DNA from: Streptomyces sp. HUAS CB01
GTDB lineage: Bacteria > Actinomycetota > Actinomycetes > Streptomycetales > Streptomycetaceae
NCBI RefSeq assembly: GCF_030406905.1
Contig: NZ_CP129137.1
Coordinates: 8,005,257 to 8,069,256, forward strand
Direction of reading: 5' to 3'
DNA: 64,000 nt
The stretch's first letter is position 1. Each line of letters opens with the position of its first letter. The notes below the pieces were generated by a model. It was not told the origin of the DNA, ran no database searches, and worked only from the letters and a program-made list of their open reading frames with translations. The position numbers were made by a program, and so were the translations under genes. Below, piece after piece: positions 16,559 through 25,183 of the stretch.

Positions 16559-17458
16559 TCAGGCCGCGGCCCGGGTGTAGTGGGCGGCGTCGTCGCCCTC
16601 GATGACGCGGCTGAGAGTGCCGTCGACACCGGCGGGGACGTCGCCCGCGACGGTCACCCGGTGCAGCAGTCGCGGCAGGTCGCCGTAGTCGTCGGGGGCG
16701 TAGTGCTGGGTGATGCGGTTGTCGAACAGGACGAGGTCGCCGGGCGTCCAGGCCACGCGCACGATGTTCTCGGGACGCGTGACGTACGACTGGAAGATGC
16801 GCAGCAGGTCACGGGAGTCGGACGGGCCGAGGCCCACGATGCTCTGGGCGAAGCCGCCGACGAACAGCCCACGCTCCCCGGTTTCGGGGTGGACGCGGAC
16901 GACGGGGTGGGCGGTTCGGTACTTCCGGGAGACGAACCGCCTGCGGTGCTCGGCCGCCTTCTCGCTCTTCGGGGCGGCGTAGTCGTAGTCGTTGGTGTGC
17001 ACCGCCCACAGCTTGTCCGCCAGCTCCCGCAGCGGCTCGGGCAGATCCCGGTACGCGCCGGCCGAGTTGGCGATGAGTGTGTTGCCGCCGTAGGGCGGGA
17101 CCACGATGCTGCGCAGCGTGGATGCCTTCGGGGGCGTACGGACGAAGGTGACATCGGTGTGCCACTGGTTGGCGCGGATCCCCTCGTCGCCGTCGACCGG
17201 CAGGATGTTCGGCTGGCCGTCGACGGAGGGGACCGTCGGGTGCGCGGTGGTCAGCTCACCGAAGAGGGAGGCGAAGCGGAGCTGGCCCGCGTCGTCCAGG
17301 TCCTGGTCGCGGAAGACGAGCGCCTTGTGGTCCAGGAGTGCGGAGTTGATCTCGGTGGCGACAGCGGGGTCGAGGCCGGTGGAAAGATCCACGCCGAGGA
17401 TCTCGGCGCCGATACGGCCGCCGATCCTGCGGATGTCGAAGCCGGTGCTGGTGGTCAT
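16559..17458 (-). CDS. TauD/TfdA-family alpha-ketoglutarate sulfonate dioxygenase
   Basis: 299 residues. The non-haem iron triad is visible: His and Asp in NQWHTDVTF (about 98-101) and the distal His in ITQHYAPDDYGD (about 255). The 2-oxoglutarate-binding Arg is in LLHRVTVAGD. The N-terminal RRIGGRIGAEILGVDLS is typical of the TauD group, which releases sulfite from taurine or alkylsulfonates. It is the last gene of the operon running from the binding protein at 23.8 kb. Exact substrate unknown. Confidence 0.85.
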   Translation of the reverse strand: MTTSTGFDIRRIGGRIGAEILGVDLSTGLDPAVATEINSALLDHKALVFRDQDLDDAGQLRFASLFGELTTAHPTVPSVDGQPNILPVDGDEGIRANQWHTDVTFVRTPPKASTLRSIVVPPYGGNTLIANSAGAYRDLPEPLRELADKLWAVHTNDYDYAAPKSEKAAEHRRRFVSRKYRTAHPVVRVHPETGERGLFVGGFAQSIVGLGPSDSRDLLRIFQSYVTRPENIVRVAWTPGDLVLFDNRITQHYAPDDYGDLPRLLHRVTVAGDVPAGVDGTLSRVIEGDDAAHYTRAAA

Positions 17459-17512
17459 GCGCGGGTGTCCTTTCGGGGGTGATGAGCGGGAAGGTGATCG
17501 GTCGGGAGGTCG

Positions 17513-17881
17513 TCAGGAGGTGATGGGCAGGGAGCTTCCCTGGGACCCCGGAGGGCTGAGGGGAGGGCCGACGGCTCGCAGGGAGCCGGGTGTGCGGCCT
17601 CGTCCCCAGCCGATGTGCCGGCGGTAGCTGCCGAGCAGGCCGGTGCGGTCCAGGTGGTCCTCGTCCCGGGCGGTGGAGTCGTCGGGCAGCGGGTGGGTCA
17701 GGGGTGCGACGAACAGGGCGTCGGCCGGGCAGTTCGCCTCGCACTGGAAGCAGGTCTGGCAGTCGTCGCGGCGGGCGAGTACCGGGATGCCGTCCTCGCC
17801 TCGGTCGAAGACATCGGTCGGGCAGACCTTGATGCACTTGTCGCAGGCGATGCAGCGTTCCTCCGAGACCAGCTCGATCAC
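17513..17881 (-). CDS. 2[4Fe-4S] ferredoxin, AprB-like partner
   Basis: 122 residues from GTG 17881, which overlaps the flavoprotein stop (GTGA). Two cluster motifs are present: CIACDKCIKVCP and CQTCFQCEANCP. A Pro/Gly-rich tail of about 60 residues follows. The tight coupling with the fumarate-reductase-type flavoprotein recalls the AprA/AprB (adenylylsulfate reductase) pair, so it probably carries electrons to or from that enzyme. A longer GTG start at 17947 is possible but would overlap the flavoprotein gene heavily. Confidence 0.82.
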   Translation of the reverse strand: MIELVSEERCIACDKCIKVCPTDVFDRGEDGIPVLARRDDCQTCFQCEANCPADALFVAPLTHPLPDDSTARDEDHLDRTGLLGSYRRHIGWGRGRTPGSLRAVGPPLSPPGSQGSSLPITS

Positions 17882-19491
17882 GAAGCCACCTCCAGGGGTG
17901 CGGCTGACGTGGCCGACGTGTTCGTCAGGGGCTCGACGCGGGTCCACACCCGGTCCAGACCGCCCGTCGTGATGCGGTGGTGCTGGCCGGGGTCCTGCGC
18001 GGGGAAGTCGAGCCGTTTGGCCATGCCGCGGGTCTCGGTACGGGCCAGTGCGGCCGCGTACATCCAGCGGGCGTGTGCCGCCATCGCCGCCGCCTGCCTC
18101 GCCCGTACGGTGTCCCCGCCCACGGCGTGCAGGGAGGCCCGCGACTGCTCCCAGACGCTGTCGAGGACCTCCAGCGAGGCGGTGAGCCGATGGCCGTGGC
18201 GCAGGTAGTTCTTCTCGTACGGCAGCACCTCGGCCTGGACCGCGGCGACGACCTCGCGGAAGCCATCGGCCGGACCCGCTGCCCCGGTGGGCTGCAGCCC
18301 GGCCCCACCCACGGCCACCAGGCGCCTCGTGGCGGCGCGTGCGCCGAGCGAGCGGGCGTGGCGGGCCGCGCCCCGGCCCGCCCAGATGCCGGAGGAGATG
18401 GCCCAGGCGGCGTTGTGGCTGCCGCCGCCGGTGAAACCGCCGCAGATCAGCTCACGGGTCGCCGCGTCGCCGGCCGCGTACAGCCCGGGGACGGTGGTGG
18501 AGCAGTCGTCGCCGGTGATGCGGATGCCGCCGGTGCCGCGCACGGTGCCCTCGGCGAGGAGCGTGACGGCGAAGCGCTGGGTGAAGGGGTCGATGCCGAG
18601 CCGGTCGAAGGTGAGGAAGAAGTTCGGCTGGGCCAGCCGCATCGCCTGCCGGGCCGCCTCGTCCGCGCGGTCGAGGCGGCAGTACACCTTCTCGCTGAGC
18701 AGCGCCCGCGCGATCACGGACCGGCCGCCCTGGCTGGCCGCGCTTTCCAGAACCGTGCCGTCCTCGTGGTAGAAGGTGGCGAACGAGTAGAACGCGGTCT
18801 TGGTCACGGAGGTGCCTTCGGGCGCGATGCCGTAGGCGTTGGAGAACTCCATCCCGGACAGCTCCGCGCCCGCCTCCGCAGCGAACAGTGCACCGTCGCC
18901 GGTGTTGACGTTGCATCCCAGTGCACCGCTGAGGAACGCGCAGCCGCCCGTGGCCAGCACGACCGCCCCGGCGCGCACCCGGTACGGCTGACCGGCCTGC
19001 CGCCGGTGCCCCCGGGCCCCGGCGACCGCCCCGGAGGGGTCGGTGAGCAGTTCGGTGACCGGGCTGTGGTCGAGGACGCGCGCCCCGGCCCGCTGCACGC
19101 GGATCCGCATCCTGCGCATGTACTCCGGCCCCTGGAGGCCGTTCCTGAGCTGCCTTCCGTCCGGCCCTGTGGGGAAGGGGTAGCGTCCGGCCGCCGCAAG
19201 CTCGTTCATGCCCGCGTACGTCTGGTCCAGCACCCGGGCCATCCAGCGCCGGTCGGCCAGGTAGCCGCCCAGGGCCTCCCTGCTCGCCATGGCCGCCTCG
19301 CGCGCGGCGGGTTCCGGGGGGACGTACCAGACGCCTGTTCCGGCGGAGGCGGTGGCGCCGCTGGTGCCGCAGTAGCCCTTGTCGGCGAGGACCACGTCCG
19401 CCCCGTCCTGGGCCGCCTTGAGCGCGGCCCAGGTGGCGGCAGGGCCGCCGCCGACCACCAGAACGTCCGTAGTGAGGTCGAGACCGGTCAT
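17878..19491 (-). CDS. AprA/fumarate-reductase-type FAD flavoprotein
   Basis: 537 residues from ATG 19491 (ATGA overlap with the monooxygenase stop). The FAD Rossmann motif is VLVVGGGPAATWAALKAAQ, with GTSGATASAGTGVW, AGAVVLATGGCAF and a C-terminal LYAAGDAATRELICGGFTGG loop. The C-terminal helical domain (residues about 430-537) resembles the AprA/SdhA capping region. It is coupled to a 2[4Fe-4S] ferredoxin and lies among sulfonate genes. A true APS reductase would be unexpected in an aerobic actinomycete; a sulfite- or sulfonate-linked redox role is inferred. Confidence 0.8.
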   Translation of the reverse strand: MTGLDLTTDVLVVGGGPAATWAALKAAQDGADVVLADKGYCGTSGATASAGTGVWYVPPEPAAREAAMASREALGGYLADRRWMARVLDQTYAGMNELAAAGRYPFPTGPDGRQLRNGLQGPEYMRRMRIRVQRAGARVLDHSPVTELLTDPSGAVAGARGHRRQAGQPYRVRAGAVVLATGGCAFLSGALGCNVNTGDGALFAAEAGAELSGMEFSNAYGIAPEGTSVTKTAFYSFATFYHEDGTVLESAASQGGRSVIARALLSEKVYCRLDRADEAARQAMRLAQPNFFLTFDRLGIDPFTQRFAVTLLAEGTVRGTGGIRITGDDCSTTVPGLYAAGDAATRELICGGFTGGGSHNAAWAISSGIWAGRGAARHARSLGARAATRRLVAVGGAGLQPTGAAGPADGFREVVAAVQAEVLPYEKNYLRHGHRLTASLEVLDSVWEQSRASLHAVGGDTVRARQAAAMAAHARWMYAAALARTETRGMAKRLDFPAQDPGQHHRITTGGLDRVWTRVEPLTNTSATSAAPLEVAS

Positions 19492-20843
19492 ACGGCCACT
19501 TCCTCTCCTGCGGCGGCCGGTGCCAGCCGGTTGGCGGGGCGGGCCAGGCCGTAGTTCTCGCGCAGGGTGCGGCCGGTGTACTCGGTGCGGAACAAACCGC
19601 GCTGCTGCAGGATCGGCACGACGTGGTCGACGAAGTCCTCCAGGCCGCCCGGCAGATGGGGCGGCATGATGTTGAAGCCGTCGGCGGCACCCTCGGTGAA
19701 CCACTCCTCGATCTCGGCCGCTATCTGCTCCGGCGTACCGGCGAAGACACGGTGACCACGTCCGCCGCCGAGGCGGGCGATGAGCTCGCGCAGGGTGAGG
19801 CCGTCACGGCGGGCGAGTTCGGCGACGAGCGTGAAGCGGCTCTTGTTGCCGTTGATGTCCCGCTCCTCGGGCAGCTCGGGCAGCGGCCCGTCCAGCGGCA
19901 GTCCGGTCAGATCGGTGCCGAGCATCCCGGACAGCTGGGCCAGCCCGTACTCCGGGACCTGTAGTTCCGTCAGCTCCTGCTCCAGGGAGCGGGCTTCCGC
20001 CTCCGTCGAGCCGATGACGGGCGCGATGCCGGGAAGCACCAGCAGCTGGTCCCCGGTGCGGCCGTAGCGGGCGAGCCGGGACTTGAGGTCCTTGTAGAAG
20101 GCCTGGCCGTCGGCGAGGGTCTGCTGGGCGGTGAAGACGGCCTCGGCGTACTGGGCGGCGAACTCCTTGCCGTCCTCCGACGAACCGGCCTGCACCAGCA
20201 GCGGGTACCCTTGCGGGCTGCGCGGTACGTTCAGGGGGCCCTGCACCCCGAAGTACTCCCCGCGGTGGTTGATCTCCCGCACCTTGGCGGTGTCGGCGTA
20301 CACACCGCGCTCCCGGTCGAGCAGGATCGCGTCGTCCTCCCAGCTGTCCCACAGCTTGGTGGCGACCTCGACGAACTCCCGCGCCCGCTCGTAGCGCAGC
20401 GCGTGCTCCAGGTGCTCGTCCTGCCCGAAGTTGCGGGCCTCGTTCACGGTGCCGGAAGTGACGATGTTCCAGCCGGCCCGGCCACCGCTGATGTGATCCA
20501 GGGAGGCGAACTTGCGGGCGATGTGGAAGGGCTCGTTGAAGGTGGTGGACACGGTGGCGATCAGGCCGACGTGCTCGGTGACCGCCGCCAGCGCGGACAG
20601 CAGGGTGAGCGGTTCGAAGCCGCCGAGGGCGTTGTGCCGGACCTTGCCCCACAGGGCGAGGCCGTCGGCGAGGAATACGGAGTCGAGCCGGCCGCGCTCG
20701 GCGGTCTGTGCGAGGTGCTGGAAGTAGCGCAGATCGGTGACCCGTTCGGGCTGGGTGCGCGGGTGCCGCCAGGCGGCGTCGTGGTGGCCCGCGTTCATCA
20801 GGAAGGCGTTGAGATGCAGCTGACGGGGTCTGGGCGCGGTCAT
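19488..20843 (-). CDS. NtaA/DszA-family FMN-dependent monooxygenase
   Basis: 451 residues of the bacterial-luciferase fold in the NtaA/SnaA/DszA branch. Typical stretches are LNAFLMNAGHHDAAWRHP, FEPLTLLSALAAVTEHVGL, VSTTFNEPFHIARKFASLDH and GRAGWNIVTS. It also has ERAREFVEVATKLWDSWEDD and a QAGSSEDGKEFAA phosphate-binding segment. Such enzymes use FMNH2 from a separate reductase to cleave C-S or C-N bonds. Overlap with the flavoprotein and the ABC genes upstream implies one operon for an imported organosulfur compound. Confidence 0.85.
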   Translation of the reverse strand: MTAPRPRQLHLNAFLMNAGHHDAAWRHPRTQPERVTDLRYFQHLAQTAERGRLDSVFLADGLALWGKVRHNALGGFEPLTLLSALAAVTEHVGLIATVSTTFNEPFHIARKFASLDHISGGRAGWNIVTSGTVNEARNFGQDEHLEHALRYERAREFVEVATKLWDSWEDDAILLDRERGVYADTAKVREINHRGEYFGVQGPLNVPRSPQGYPLLVQAGSSEDGKEFAAQYAEAVFTAQQTLADGQAFYKDLKSRLARYGRTGDQLLVLPGIAPVIGSTEAEARSLEQELTELQVPEYGLAQLSGMLGTDLTGLPLDGPLPELPEERDINGNKSRFTLVAELARRDGLTLRELIARLGGGRGHRVFAGTPEQIAAEIEEWFTEGAADGFNIMPPHLPGGLEDFVDHVVPILQQRGLFRTEYTGRTLRENYGLARPANRLAPAAAGEEVAV

Positions 20844-20912
20844 GGGGTTCCTCGGATCGGGGGGTGCGGGGCGAGCGGGTGGCGGGAGAGAGGGGGGAGT
20901 GATGGCGGCGGG

Positions 20913-21920
20913 TCAGCCGCCCGCGGGTACGCGCCAGGAGCTGAGGCGTCGCTCGACGGTCACCAGGAACTGGTTGAAGATCACGCCGATGGCGGAGATC
21001 GTGATGATGCCCGCGTACATCTGCGGGATGGCGAAGTTGTACTGCGAGGCGTTGATCAGATAGCCGAGGCCAGCCTTGGCGCCGATCATCTCGGCGGCGA
21101 CCAGCACCAGGATCGACACCGCTCCGGCCAGCCGGATGCCGGTGAACATCACCGGCACCGAGGCCGGCAGGATGACCTTCTGGAACAGGCGGGGTGCGGA
21201 CAGGTCCATCGACTTCGCCAGCTTCAGCAGGGTGGGGTCGACGTGGCGGACCGCGCTGATGGTGTTGAGCAGGATCGGCCAGGTGCACGCGTACACCACG
21301 ATGGAGATCTTCGAGGTCTCGCCGATGCCCAACAGCAGGACGAACACCGGCAGCAGGGCCAGCGCCGCGGTGTTGCGGAACACCTCCAGGAGCGGTCCGA
21401 GGAGGTCGGCGATCGGACGGTACCAGCCGATCAGCAGCCCGAGCGGTACGGCGACGGCTACGGCGATACCGAATCCGCTGAACGAACGCGCCAGACTGGC
21501 GCGCGCGTTGTCGGCGAGCTGACCGTCTGCGGCGAGCCCCCACCAGGCGTCGGCGACCTCGCTGAACGGCGGCAGGAAGGTCCGGTCCACGAGACCGGCT
21601 CGTGGCGCGATCTCCCACAGCAGGAGCAGGGCCACGATGGCCGCGGACTTGGTCGCCCCCTTCAGCAGCAGGTACGGCAGTCGGCGGACCGTCCGCAGCA
21701 CCGTCCGTCGGACACGGGCCGTGAGGGAGGGAGCCCGGCGCGCGTCCGGGGGTGATGAGGTGCCGGGCGCGGGCGCGGTCGATGTGCCGGCTTCAGGGGA
21801 CGTGGCGGACTCGGTGGACTTGGTGAGGGAAGGTGCCTGGACGGTTTCTGTCGTGTTCGCCGCGTCGGTCGCGAGGGTCGCGTCGGCCTTCTCGGCGGTC
21901 GTGCCGGTCGTGGAGCTCAT
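20913..21920 (-). CDS. ABC transporter permease (sulfonate type)
   Basis: 335 residues. A long cytoplasmic N-terminus rich in Thr/Ser/Ala (about 85 residues) precedes the SsuC-like membrane domain. The loop MDLSAPRLFQKVILPASVPV carries the coupling helix, and membrane helices include SAAIVALLLLWEIA and LLPVFVLLLGIG. Its start overlaps the ATPase stop by 4 nt. Second complete sulfonate-type importer of the window. Confidence 0.85.
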   Translation of the reverse strand: MSSTTGTTAEKADATLATDAANTTETVQAPSLTKSTESATSPEAGTSTAPAPGTSSPPDARRAPSLTARVRRTVLRTVRRLPYLLLKGATKSAAIVALLLLWEIAPRAGLVDRTFLPPFSEVADAWWGLAADGQLADNARASLARSFSGFGIAVAVAVPLGLLIGWYRPIADLLGPLLEVFRNTAALALLPVFVLLLGIGETSKISIVVYACTWPILLNTISAVRHVDPTLLKLAKSMDLSAPRLFQKVILPASVPVMFTGIRLAGAVSILVLVAAEMIGAKAGLGYLINASQYNFAIPQMYAGIITISAIGVIFNQFLVTVERRLSSWRVPAGG

Positions 21921-22765
21921 ACGGAGGCCTCCTCCTTCTCCAACTGCTGGGCCCTGGCCACCTCGTCGTGCAGCAGCGACCAGATCTCGTGGCGGTGCCG
22001 TGCGAACCCGGGACTGGAGCGGAGGTCGTCCGTCGCCGAACGGGAGCCGAGGGAGACCGGCACGATCTGCTTGATCCGGCCGGGCCTCGACGTCATCACG
22101 GCGACGCGCTGTCCCAGGTAGACGGCCTCGTCGATGCCGTGGGTGATGAAGACGACGGTCTTGCCGGTGCGCTGCCAGATGCGCAGCAGTTCGTCCTGCA
22201 GCGACTCCCGGGTCTGGGCGTCCAGCGCGGCGAACGGCTCGTCCATCAGCAGCACATCGGGGTCATAGGCGAGGCTGCGGGCGATCGCCACCCGCTGCCG
22301 CATTCCGCCCGACAGCTCGTGCGGATGGCGGTCCTCGAACCCGGTCAGGCCGACCAGGTCCAGGAACTCCCGGGCACGTGCGGCACGTTGGCGCCGTGGG
22401 AAGCCGGTGGCTTCCAGACCGAACTCGACGTTGCCCTGCGCCGTGCGCCACGGCAGCAGCGCGTACTGCTGGAACACGATGCCGCGGTCCAGTCCGGGCC
22501 CCGTGACGGGCTCGCCGTCCAGCAGGATCCGTCCGCCAGTTGGCTGGGCGAGGCCGCCGAGCAGCTCCAGCAGCGTGGACTTTCCGCAGCCGCTGGGACC
22601 GACCAGGACGACGAACTCGCCGTCCGCTATCTCCAGGTCGATGCCGTCGAGGGCGGTGAACCGGGTGGCCTGCCCGGCCCCCGTTCGGTCCTTGACGGTG
22701 AAGTCCTTCCGTACGTCCTCGAACACGATCTTGGGCGTCGTGGATTGCGTGGTGGCTTCCGGCAT
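21917..22765 (-). CDS. ABC transporter ATP-binding protein (sulfonate type)
   Basis: 282 residues: Walker A GPSGCGKST, Q-loop FQQYALLPW, signature LSGGMRQR, Walker B VLLMDEPFAALD, H-loop ITHGIDEA. The 4-nt gap from the binding-protein stop and the 4-nt overlap with the permease show a coupled operon. Belongs to the SsuB/TauB group. Confidence 0.87.
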   Translation of the reverse strand: MPEATTQSTTPKIVFEDVRKDFTVKDRTGAGQATRFTALDGIDLEIADGEFVVLVGPSGCGKSTLLELLGGLAQPTGGRILLDGEPVTGPGLDRGIVFQQYALLPWRTAQGNVEFGLEATGFPRRQRAARAREFLDLVGLTGFEDRHPHELSGGMRQRVAIARSLAYDPDVLLMDEPFAALDAQTRESLQDELLRIWQRTGKTVVFITHGIDEAVYLGQRVAVMTSRPGRIKQIVPVSLGSRSATDDLRSSPGFARHRHEIWSLLHDEVARAQQLEKEEASV

Positions 22766-22769
22766 GGGC

Positions 22770-23813
22770 TCAGCTCCCGCTCTTCGCGGCGGAGGACTTG
22801 CTGTAGTCGTTGAACTCGTTGGTGTAGAGGTCCGACAGCGTGCCCTGGCCCTTCTTGATGTCGCCCCGCTCGCCCAGCCAGTCGATCCACAACTGGAGTT
22901 CCCTGCCGGTGATCCGGCCCGCCGTCTCGGCGACGCCGTAGGACCGCCAGAACTTCAGCGGTGCGGTGTCCTCGTTGCGGCCGCGCTTCTTCACGATCTC
23001 CGTCATCCGGTCGACGACCTCGTCGTGCGGAGTGGAACGGGACCACTCGATGGCCCGCCCCACGGCGGTGACGAAGGTCCGGGCCGTGTCGGGGTTCTGC
23101 TTCAGGAAGCGGTCCGTCATCACGTACGTGCCGGCGCTGAACGCGCCGAGCAACTGGTAGTCCGTGAACAGTGGGCGGATGCCGCCAGTCTCCAGTGCCT
23201 TGTCGCGCAGGATGCCGCCGAGTACGGCCACGTCGATCTGCTTCTGGCGCAGGGATTGCTCGGTGTTGACCGGGGGCACCACGAGCGGCTCGACCTTGTC
23301 GATGTCCGTCTGGGACAGACCGCCTCGCTGAAGGTAGATGTCGAGCATGGCCTCGGCGTGGGCTCCGAGGGTGTTCATCCCGACCTTCTTGCCGATCAGG
23401 TCCCGGGCCGAGCGGAGCGGGCTGTCCTTGAGGACGTAGAAGCCGTTGTAGGCGTACTTGTCGGCGCCGTAGTAACTGATGACGGCCTTGATGGGAGCGT
23501 TGTTGGCGGCCAGCTTGACGACCGCGCCGTTGAAAGCGCCGCCGAAGTCGACCTGCCCCGTGGCCGCGGACTGGATGTCCTGCGGTCCGCTGATCGTGTT
23601 GCCGACCCACTTCAGCTTCACGTCCTCCAGATAGCCGAGATCCTCGGCCAGTTCGGGCAACGTGACCTGACCGGCCCAGCCCTGGTATTTCAGCGTCTTG
23701 GTCTGGTCCTTGGCGGACGGTGTTCCGGACGCGGTCGTGCCGCAGCTCGCCGACACCGCCGAAAGACCGAGCAGGGTGAGGAAGTGACGTCGGGTCGATG
23801 CCCTGGTGGCCAT
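22770..23813 (-). CDS. ABC transporter substrate-binding lipoprotein
   Basis: 347 residues. The N-terminus TRRHFLTLLGLSAVSASCGT has Arg-Arg followed by a hydrophobic stretch and a lipobox-like AVSAS-C, so it could be a Tat-exported lipoprotein. The body is SsuA/NMT1-like: TLPELAEDLGYL, GPQDIQSAATGQVDFGGAF, RSARDLIGKKVGMNT. First gene after leader L2, from which it is separated by 162 nt. It binds an organosulfur substrate for the permease/ATPase downstream. Confidence 0.82.
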   Translation of the reverse strand: MATRASTRRHFLTLLGLSAVSASCGTTASGTPSAKDQTKTLKYQGWAGQVTLPELAEDLGYLEDVKLKWVGNTISGPQDIQSAATGQVDFGGAFNGAVVKLAANNAPIKAVISYYGADKYAYNGFYVLKDSPLRSARDLIGKKVGMNTLGAHAEAMLDIYLQRGGLSQTDIDKVEPLVVPPVNTEQSLRQKQIDVAVLGGILRDKALETGGIRPLFTDYQLLGAFSAGTYVMTDRFLKQNPDTARTFVTAVGRAIEWSRSTPHDEVVDRMTEIVKKRGRNEDTAPLKFWRSYGVAETAGRITGRELQLWIDWLGERGDIKKGQGTLSDLYTNEFNDYSKSSAAKSGS

Positions 23814-23975
23814 GGCAGGTTCCTGTTCGGGAAACGGGGAAAGGAAAGGGCAGACGTCGAACGGCGGAGAAGAGGCCTCAGTAGAAATGACTATGGCGAG
23901 GGCCGACGTCTGTCGAAAAGGCAGCGGCTTGCGTAGAAGCCGACTGTGAAGTGGAGCGAGGGGGAGCTGTGCCTG

Positions 23976-24068
23976 TCAGTGAGTGCGGCGACCGACGGCA
24001 CAGATGGCGCTGGCCTGACGTCGCAGATCGACGTGCAGGCGCGCGGCGAGGGTCTCGGACTTGCTCAC
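23976..24068 (-). CDS. Sulfur-type leader peptide L2
   Basis: A 30-residue peptide from GTG 24068 to TGA 23976: start MSKSETLAARLHVDLRRQ, then ASAIC, AVGRRTH. The core H-V-D-L-x-R-x-x-S-A-I-C matches L1. The Cys codon is TGT, and the peptide ends 162 nt before the binding-protein ATG. No clear ribosome site is visible and no CCTA-N9-TAGG dyad lies upstream, so its promoter control may differ from that of L1. Confidence 0.7.
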   Translation of the reverse strand: MSKSETLAARLHVDLRRQASAICAVGRRTH

Positions 24069-24219
24069 AGCACGAGAGTTGCAGCGAAATCCGGCCAGGT
24101 CAATGTCGCTTGCGTATGCGTCTTATGTTCTCAACAGTCCGACATGCCAATGAAGCGCGGCGTTCACAATTCTCTGGACGGGGGTGGCGTGGTGACTGCC
24201 GTTTGTGTCGCCACCGCCG

Positions 24220-25002
24220 TCAGCGCAGAGATTGCACGGCGTAGAGGGCACCGAGGGCGGTGGCCAGGGCGCCGAGCAGGAGACGCAGTGCCGTTTCGGG
24301 CAGCCGAGGTTGCAGGTGTGCCCCGAGGTAGCCGCCGATCAGTCCGCCGAGGCCGCAGGCCAGACCGAGGTACCAGTCAGGGGCGATGTCACCGGAGCCC
24401 GTCAGGGACAGCAGCGCGAAGGCCGCGGCCCCGGTCACGGAGGTGGTGAACGTGGAGGCGAGGGCGGCTGGTGCCACGCGGGCGACGGGCATACCCCGGC
24501 CGACCAGTATGGGGCCGAGGATGGATCCGCCGCCGATCCCGTAGATCCCGCCGACGACCCCGACGACTAGGGCCATTCCGGTGATGGCCCGGGGTGAGGG
24601 TTCCGCAGCCCGGGTCGGCCGGGCGGGCCGGAGGGTGCGTCCGATGAGCCACAGGCCCAGTGGCATCAGCAGAGCGGCGACCAGGAGGCGGAAGACGGTG
24701 GCCCCCGGGACGGCGAAGACCCGTAGCACTGCGCCGATGACCACCCCGGGCAGCGTGCCGGTCACCAGGCGCCGCGTCAGCGGACCGTACAGCAGGCCCT
24801 CGCGGCGGTAGCGCAGCAGGGCGCCGGGCCCGGCCACCACGTTGAACAGCAGATTGGTGGGCGTGATGGCCGGGCTGGGCACCCCGAGGACGCTCAACTG
24901 CACGGGGAGCAGGAACACCGCACCCGATACCCCCACGGGCGCGGTCACCACCGCTATGAGCAGGCCGACCGCCAGCCCGGCCAGCCCTGTGGACCATGTC
25001 AC
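24220..25002 (-). CDS. TauE/SafE-family sulfite/sulfonate exporter
   Basis: 260 residues, almost entirely membrane helices. The family mark is near residue 40 (PAITPTNLLFNVVAGPGALL), with a second half repeating the pattern (GIGGGSILGPILVGRGMPV, ALASTFTTSVTG). TauE/SafE proteins move sulfite, sulfoacetate or related anions. Here it may expel excess sulfite released by the desulfonating enzymes on either side. Confidence 0.85.
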   Translation of the reverse strand: MTWSTGLAGLAVGLLIAVVTAPVGVSGAVFLLPVQLSVLGVPSPAITPTNLLFNVVAGPGALLRYRREGLLYGPLTRRLVTGTLPGVVIGAVLRVFAVPGATVFRLLVAALLMPLGLWLIGRTLRPARPTRAAEPSPRAITGMALVVGVVGGIYGIGGGSILGPILVGRGMPVARVAPAALASTFTTSVTGAAAFALLSLTGSGDIAPDWYLGLACGLGGLIGGYLGAHLQPRLPETALRLLLGALATALGALYAVQSLR

Positions 25003-25183
25003 GGCGGGCCTCCGCTTGGAATGTCCGGCCGGTATCGTCGCCGTGGTCCCTGTTGCCGGCCCACAGGGCTGCTGAGCACCCCGGTAGCGAGGGGTCCTGG
25101 CAGCAGGTCGGTCCGCTCAGGCATGGGCGGGACTGCGGAATCGATCTCCGGAGTCGGTCTCCCCGATCGTCCCCGCCTCCCGG